Assembly: GCA_021162905.1 (NCBI GenBank)
Contig: JAGGXT010000270.1
Location: 1-8,949, forward strand
DNA from: Candidatus Odinarchaeota archaeon
GTDB taxonomy: Archaea; Asgardarchaeota; JAGGXT01
Direction of reading: 5' to 3'
Length of the DNA: 8,949 nt
This document shows, one piece after another, positions 4,880-8,949 of the stretch (position 1 is the stretch's first letter; every line of letters starts with the position of its first letter). A program made the translations under genes and the position numbers. The notes beneath the pieces were generated by a model. It did not search any database. It was not told the origin of the DNA and saw nothing but the letters and a program-made list of their open reading frames with translations.

Positions 4880-6202
4880 TTAGATAGTTATTGGCTCTAT
4901 CCCAAGAAGTTTGCAGAAGTGCACTAATTCTTTTACATAATCCCCGTAGACGAGATGTATGTGATTGGCTCTTATGTTTTTAATGAATTTATTAATATCA
5001 CCCTCCAATTTAATAAACGCGTGAGGCCAAATATCTCTTGACTCTTTGAAAATTTCTGTCGGTCTCTCCTCAGCTTTTCCCTTGGTGATCAACATTACAT
5101 ATTTACCCTTAATTCTAGAAAGCCTAGCTAATGTTACAGTTCCTGATTTTAAGCAAAACTTTGTAGTTACACCCCGCATTTTTCCCATATATTCATACTG
5201 ATATGCCAACTCAACTTTCTTCTCATCGGATGCTAACTTGGTCGGTGCATATCCGCAATTGAATAATCTTAGCTCTTTTGTCTTTCTGTCTATGTAAACC
5301 AAATCCATAAAGACAGGAATTTCTCCATCACTGATTAACTTAAGAATTTCCATTGTAAATGCAGCATTTACATCAGATTCGCATGCAGAGGGTATGCCTT
5401 CATTGCTTAATAGATTCAATGCAAGACACGCTGATGAATAATTATCGATCAGTTCTGGTTGACATTTTACGCCAACAAAAGATAAGTTATGCTCATCTAT
5501 AATTCTTTTTAGTCCACAGTATACCCTTACCGCCCTTTCGAGTACATCGATTGGTACGGTAATTTCTCCATATCTCTCTTTTAGTTCTGAAATTATTTTC
5601 TCGATATTTTCTCTTGGTTCTTGCTCACCATAAGTCACTATCAAATATTGATCGATATGAACAGTATCTACCTTAAACAAATCTTTTAGCTGATTAGGAT
5701 CCGAAACTGCTGTCATCATTCCCATACTTCTGCCACCAATAAGTCCAAATTTCTTAAATCTTAGCTCTCTTATGGCATGTGCTGCTCTGAGAAACGGTAA
5801 AAGTTCTTGAATTACTGACTCATCATCTGGTTGACCATAAATAAATAAATGATAAATTCCTAATTCTTCTAATGATCCCTTTGTAACTGCTGCACCGACT
5901 AATGATGCCGATGCCATATCATCTACTGCCCATATAACAGATGGTATTTGTGTTGCTTGAATCGGTGTAACCACCATTGGTGCAAAAATCCATGTACCTA
6001 CTAAATAAATCATTGCATCAATATCATTCGCAACTTTCATTGCAAATTCTAGAGAATCTCTTTCATTCAGAATAAGTCCATCTGGAGAAATCACATCAAT
6101 ATTCTTCCCTTTAAGTGTCTCTAGTGCTCTCTTATGAAAGTTCTCTGCAAGGTCCACTCTTTCCCTTGGCAATGCAAGAGTCATCATACCAACCCTGATC
6201 AC
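4880..6202 (-). CDS. L-fucose/L-arabinose isomerase family protein
   Basis: This 440-residue protein (GTG start at 6202) belongs to the fucose/arabinose isomerase superfamily, which interconverts aldoses and ketoses using a divalent metal. Signatures are GLIGGRSMGMM at about 153-163 followed by HIDQY, VKCQPEL ending near 251, CESDV at 274-278 with E275 and D277 as probable metal ligands, and NHIHLVYGD near 413-421, whose histidines would complete the site. It is clearly shorter than E. coli FucI (about 590) or AraA (500), as in a group of compact archaeal and thermophilic relatives, so the sugar cannot be named. It is soluble, with no signal peptide. A GTG at 6211 would add three residues, but GGTGAT at 6207-6212 fits a start at 6202; ATG at 6187 is a further option. 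It is divergent from the endonuclease gene. A PfkB kinase gene nearby on the same strand might use its product. Confidence 0.75.
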   Translation of the reverse strand: MIRVGMMTLALPRERVDLAENFHKRALETLKGKNIDVISPDGLILNERDSLEFAMKVANDIDAMIYLVGTWIFAPMVVTPIQATQIPSVIWAVDDMASASLVGAAVTKGSLEELGIYHLFIYGQPDDESVIQELLPFLRAAHAIRELRFKKFGLIGGRSMGMMTAVSDPNQLKDLFKVDTVHIDQYLIVTYGEQEPRENIEKIISELKERYGEITVPIDVLERAVRVYCGLKRIIDEHNLSFVGVKCQPELIDNYSSACLALNLLSNEGIPSACESDVNAAFTMEILKLISDGEIPVFMDLVYIDRKTKELRLFNCGYAPTKLASDEKKVELAYQYEYMGKMRGVTTKFCLKSGTVTLARLSRIKGKYVMLITKGKAEERPTEIFKESRDIWPHAFIKLEGDINKFIKNIRANHIHLVYGDYVKELVHFCKLLGIEPITI

Positions 6203-6206
6203 AATA

Positions 6207-6212
6207 ATCACC
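6207..6212 (-). promoter_or_regulatory. Shine-Dalgarno that decides the isomerase start
   Basis: GGTGAT on the - strand ends 4 bases before the GTG at 6202. Because this hexamer pairs with the 5' part of the anti-Shine-Dalgarno, that short gap is equivalent to the usual 7-8 bases after GGAGG. It would be buried by a start at 6211. Confidence 0.5.
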
Positions 6213-6221
6213 CAAAGTATG

Positions 6222-6235
6222 TTTAATTTATTTCA
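6222..6235 (-). promoter_or_regulatory. Possible TATA element for the isomerase gene
   Basis: On the - strand this reads TGAAATAAATTAAA, an A/T element with some BRE-plus-TATA character, centred about 26 bases before the proposed GTG start. If real, the transcript would have almost no leader, which sits poorly with the Shine-Dalgarno call. It is weak in this A/T-rich gap. Confidence 0.2.
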
Positions 6236-6252
6236 TATCACAACATAATAAT

Positions 6253-6262
6253 AAAAATATAG
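6253..6262 (+). promoter_or_regulatory. Possible TATA box for the endonuclease IV gene
   Basis: AAAAATATAG lies in the divergent gap. A transcript start about 25 bases on (near 6285) would leave a leader of about 30 bases carrying the GGGGGT ribosome site before the ATG at 6318. Confidence 0.3.
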
Positions 6263-6304
6263 TAAATGTTATTTTTTGTTGAAGCAAATAATAAAAAATG
6301 ATGT

Positions 6305-6310
6305 GGGGGT
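6305..6310 (+). promoter_or_regulatory. Shine-Dalgarno-like site that decides the endonuclease IV start
   Basis: GGGGGT lies 7 bases before the ATG at 6318. The open frame extends back to a TTG at 6276, but endonuclease IV proteins begin directly with the (M)xxxGAHxSxAGG strand, which matches the 6318 start. Confidence 0.6.
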
Positions 6311-6317
6311 AAATTTC

Positions 6318-7163
6318 ATGGGAATATTAGGTGCGCATATTTCAATTGCTGGTGGCATAAGTAAGGCACCGATTCGTGGAAGAGAAATAGGATGCGATGC
6401 TATTCAAATCTTCACTAAGTCCCAACGTCAGTGGAAAGCCAAGCCATTAACTGAAGAGGAAATAGAGGCATTCAAAAAGAACATGAAAGATAATAATATC
6501 AAAATAGCTGTGGCTCATGACTCGTATCTAATAAACCTCGGCTCACCAGATGAAGAACGATACAAAAAATCGTTAGAGAGTTTCATAGATGAAGTTATTA
6601 GAGCAGGCCTTCTCGGAATACCATATTTAGTATTTCATCCAGGAGCTCATATGAATGCTGGAGAAGAATTTGCCCTAAAGAGAATAGCTGAGAGTTTAAA
6701 TGAAGTTATCGCCAAGACTGAGGAATATCCTGTCGTGTTGCTATTAGAAACAACTGCAGGGCAAGGCAGTAACGTTGGTTATAAATTTGAACATATTGCA
6801 GAAATTATAGACATGGTAGATGAGAAAAAGCGAGTTGGTGCGTGTTTTGATACGGCACATATCTTTGCAGCTGGTTATGACATTAGAACTCGTGAAGCAT
6901 ACGAGGAAACCATAGATTTATTTGATGAAATAATTGGTCTTGATAAACTAAAGGTGATTCACCTAAATGATTCGAAGAAAGAATTAGGAAGTAGAGTAGA
7001 TAGACATGAGCATATTGGAAAGGGCCTAATAGGAATAGATGCTTTCAAGTTTATCGTTAATGATAAGCGTTTTGAAAAACATCCCATGATACTGGAAACC
7101 CCTGGAGCTGAAAAATATTATAAAGAAAATCTTGAAGTTCTTCGTTCATTAATTGAGAAATAG
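6318..7163 (+). CDS. nfo: Endonuclease IV (AP endonuclease, Nfo family)
   Basis: This 281-residue protein is a full-length endonuclease IV (E. coli Nfo is 285). It cuts the DNA backbone 5' to abasic sites in base-excision repair and trims blocked 3' ends, using three zinc ions in a TIM barrel. All nine zinc ligands can be placed: H67 in AHDSYLINLG, H107 in FHPGAH, E144 in LLETTAGQG, D178 and H181 in CFDTAH, H215 in IHLNDSK, D228 and H230 in RVDRHEHIGKG, and E260 in LETPG. The start at 6318 gives the family N-terminus GAHISIAGG. The gene stands alone on the + strand, divergent from the isomerase and convergent with the sugar kinase (7-base gap). It sits between sugar-metabolism genes with no evident functional link. 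Confidence 0.95.
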   Translation: MGILGAHISIAGGISKAPIRGREIGCDAIQIFTKSQRQWKAKPLTEEEIEAFKKNMKDNNIKIAVAHDSYLINLGSPDEERYKKSLESFIDEVIRAGLLGIPYLVFHPGAHMNAGEEFALKRIAESLNEVIAKTEEYPVVLLLETTAGQGSNVGYKFEHIAEIIDMVDEKKRVGACFDTAHIFAAGYDIRTREAYEETIDLFDEIIGLDKLKVIHLNDSKKELGSRVDRHEHIGKGLIGIDAFKFIVNDKRFEKHPMILETPGAEKYYKENLEVLRSLIEK

Positions 7164-7170
7164 AGATTGT

Positions 7171-8181
7171 TTATATAATTTGTTTCTTTTTCAATTTAAC
7201 TACTATTCTTTCTATTTCGGTATATTTTTCTAATTCCTCCAGAGTTGGTGCGCTCCACGCTCCCCGTTTTAGTGTGGATAGTGCAGCTACAATATTTGCA
7301 AAATAACCAATCATCTCGAGTTCATCAATATCGAGTCCATCAATAGTATTCAATTTATCAAAAGCATAAATCCCTGCTATTATAGCTGCCATAAATGCGT
7401 CACCAGCACCTGTGGTATCTACAGGTTTAACAACATAGGGTGCAATTCCAACTGCTTTTAAGGTAGATTTCTCTCTTAACAATAGTTTACACCCTTTTTC
7501 CCCTCTTGTAATAGCTAAAAGTTTAATATTATACTCATCGAGTAAAACTGGAAAATCGTCTTTTGGAAGACCTAAATATTCTAATATTTCATTTGTCTCT
7601 TCCTCACTCAACTTAACGACATCTGCTAAGCTTAAACCTTTTTCTACGTTTTTCCACATCTCATCAATATTCTCTCTCCATAGATCTTTTCTAATGTTCA
7701 CATCAAAGGATATTGGTATTCCTCTCCTTTTTGCCTCCTCGACAAAATAAAGCACCGTACTCCTACTTGGCTCTTGAACCAAAATAACACTGCCAAAATG
7801 TAATAACATTACATCATCTAAAACTTTAAGGTCGATATCCTTTCTTTCAATGTAGTTATATGCAACATCTCTATAAAGAATAAACTCGGGTGAAGCCCCA
7901 ATTAGCTGAACAAAAACAATACCTGTATGGTGTACATCATCTAAAGTAACATAAGAGACATCTACGTTCTCTTCCTTTAATTTCTCTAATAGGAATTTTC
8001 CAAAGGGGTCGTTTCCCACCTTTGAAATTAATCCAGAGGGAACCCCTAATCTGCTAAGATTAACCATTACATTTGTTGGAGCTCCGCCGGGATATTTCTC
8101 AAATGTCGTTACTTTATTAAGGGGCCCTTCTTCCTTGGCGATGAAATCTATTAAAACCTCTCCAATGGTATATACTCTCAT
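7171..8181 (-). CDS. PfkB-family carbohydrate kinase, fructokinase-like
   Basis: This 336-residue ribokinase-fold enzyme phosphorylates a sugar with ATP. The N-terminus GEVLIDFIA (7-15) leads to the PfkB signature 1 region with PGGAPTNV (31-38), the form typical of fructokinases. Signature 2 is DTTGAGDAF (255-263), giving the anion hole and the catalytic base D261. Near the C-terminus, KRGAWSAPT corresponds to the KGA...P motif next to the nucleotide site. Length is normal, and no parts are missing. Fructose is the first guess; 2-keto-3-deoxygluconate or another ketose is possible. GAGGGT at 8187-8192 precedes the ATG by 5 bases. The gene follows the DUF364 gene by only 12 bases, so the two are probably cotranscribed, and it converges on nfo. 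With the isomerase at 4880 it could form an isomerise-then-phosphorylate route (inference). Confidence 0.88.
   Translation of the reverse strand: MRVYTIGEVLIDFIAKEEGPLNKVTTFEKYPGGAPTNVMVNLSRLGVPSGLISKVGNDPFGKFLLEKLKEENVDVSYVTLDDVHHTGIVFVQLIGASPEFILYRDVAYNYIERKDIDLKVLDDVMLLHFGSVILVQEPSRSTVLYFVEEAKRRGIPISFDVNIRKDLWRENIDEMWKNVEKGLSLADVVKLSEEETNEILEYLGLPKDDFPVLLDEYNIKLLAITRGEKGCKLLLREKSTLKAVGIAPYVVKPVDTTGAGDAFMAAIIAGIYAFDKLNTIDGLDIDELEMIGYFANIVAALSTLKRGAWSAPTLEELEKYTEIERIVVKLKKKQII
7179..7191 (+). terminator. Possible T-tract terminator for nfo
   Basis: TTTGTTTCTTTTT lies 16 bases after the nfo stop and overlaps the last codons of the convergent kinase gene (its Lys-rich C-terminus on the other strand). 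Archaeal polymerases can stop on such tracts, but the sequence may only reflect the lysine codons. Confidence 0.3.
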
Positions 8182-8193
8182 ATTTTACCCTCA

Positions 8194-8946
8194 TTATTTT
8201 ATCCTTAATGTAACTTTTTTAAATGATGGCTTTAAATGATGTGTCCCTCCACCCTCACTAACGATTCTTTTCGCTAGTTCATTATCTGTAATTACAATGC
8301 CTCCTATTACTGTTACCCCTCTTTTCTTAAATGCATCTGGGTATAAAGGTGTTGATGGTCCTACGACGATTACCTCTCTGGCATTCTTAGCATAATTTAT
8401 TAAATCATCAAATGTCCTGTTTATCAAACTTGCACCTGTGAAAAAGATTACATCAGCTTTTCTTAAATACTCTGAAGCTGCCCAATCTGGATATAATTTA
8501 CTATGTGGATGCCTGTCTCTTTCGAAAACTAATAGTTCTTGAACTTTCCCTTCTAAAGCTTTAATGATGGGCCCTATTGCCCCTACAAGACATACCCTAT
8601 CATTTTGATTAATCTCTACAATATCCATTATGTCTGCTTCCACTCCCTTGACTTCCTTTGTATTTGTGAGCGCATTGACAATAGCGTTCTCTATTACAGC
8701 ATATGTTGTTGTATACCTCTTTTGATTAAAAAAATCTTCCAGAGTGAGCAAAGTAATAAACCCCGGTGTATATGGTGGATTCTCTACAAACAACTCGTTA
8801 GTATAGCTGAAAGATAATCCACACAACCCGTTTGATAATTCTACACATGTATATCTTAATCCTATTCTTAAATCTTTAATTCTAATTTTTTTGAAGTCAT
8901 ATCTGTGTGAAAGGGCTTCAATTATCTCATCTATTACTGTCTTCAT
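8194..8946 (-). CDS. DUF4213/DUF364 domain protein (putative metal-chelate-related protein)
   Basis: This 250-residue protein has the two-domain layout of the DUF364 family. The N-terminal DUF4213-type domain (about 1-105, enolase-N-terminus-like) is followed by a Rossmann-like DUF364 domain (about 115-240). Visible landmarks are RVCLVGAIGP (117-126), VFERD (140-144), the strand VIFFTGASLINRT, VVGPSTPLYPD (194-204) and GVTVIGGIVITDN. Family structures led to the suggestion of a role in heavy-metal chelation, but no activity is established, and no metal or siderophore gene is visible here. The ATG at 8946 is only 3 bases from the window edge, so the ribosome site and any upstream extension are out of view; the length looks complete. 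It is followed 12 bases later by the sugar kinase gene. Family is well supported; function unknown. Confidence 0.8.
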   Translation of the reverse strand: MKTVIDEIIEALSHRYDFKKIRIKDLRIGLRYTCVELSNGLCGLSFSYTNELFVENPPYTPGFITLLTLEDFFNQKRYTTTYAVIENAIVNALTNTKEVKGVEADIMDIVEINQNDRVCLVGAIGPIIKALEGKVQELLVFERDRHPHSKLYPDWAASEYLRKADVIFFTGASLINRTFDDLINYAKNAREVIVVGPSTPLYPDAFKKRGVTVIGGIVITDNELAKRIVSEGGGTHHLKPSFKKVTLRIK

Positions 8947-8949
8947 CTC

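Noticed and set aside
8605..8817. Short + strand open frame inside the DUF364 gene
   Set aside because: Its Cys/Ile/Tyr-rich translation has no domain character and it is antisense to a well-supported family protein.
1..8949. CRISPR arrays, tRNA or rRNA genes, insertion sequences, attachment sites
   Set aside because: No regularly spaced repeats, cloverleaf-like segments, transposase motifs or terminal repeats were seen on reading both strands.

Overview
The window is AT-rich, gene-dense DNA that most resembles an archaeon, probably a thermophile. Several starts are preceded by GGTGA(T) or GGAGG Shine-Dalgarno motifs, and TATA-box-like A/T elements lie in front of the transcription units. 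Genes overlap by a few bases or abut, and the proteins are rich in Lys, Glu and Ile. A candidate pathway for a phosphodiester solute typical of hyperthermophiles fits this picture. The lineage cannot be fixed from this sequence; something in or near the Thermoproteota/Korarchaeota is a guess.

Region 1 (131-2751, + strand) is a tight four-gene operon with every junction overlapping: a glycerophosphodiester phosphodiesterase-like protein, a membrane CDP-alcohol phosphatidyltransferase, a sugar-nucleotidyltransferase-fold cytidylyltransferase and a HAD phosphatase. The middle two resemble the two halves of the IPCT/DIPPS enzyme that makes di-myo-inositol phosphate. The HAD protein would fit the final dephosphorylation and the phosphodiesterase could fit turnover. 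A related phosphodiester (glycerol-based or mixed) or a lipid headgroup remains possible.

Region 2 (2953-4829, + strand), after a 201-base intergenic stretch with its own promoter-like elements, holds a 400-residue terpene-cyclase-like alpha/alpha toroid with a C-terminal membrane anchor. Its last 10 bases overlap a second, unrelated HAD hydrolase. A one-barrel cyclase fold paired with a HAD phosphatase recalls bacterial drimenol synthases, where the two are fused. This is the least explained part of the window.

Region 3 (4880-8946) is more ordinary metabolism and repair. A short fucose/arabinose-isomerase-like protein (- strand) is divergent from a complete endonuclease IV (+ strand). The endonuclease gene converges, with a 7-base gap, on a - strand pair: a DUF4213/DUF364 protein followed by a fructokinase-like PfkB sugar kinase. 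The isomerase and the kinase could act in sequence on a sugar, but nothing here fixes the substrate.

No rRNA, tRNA, CRISPR array, insertion sequence or transposase was seen, and no stretch longer than 300 bases lacks a gene.
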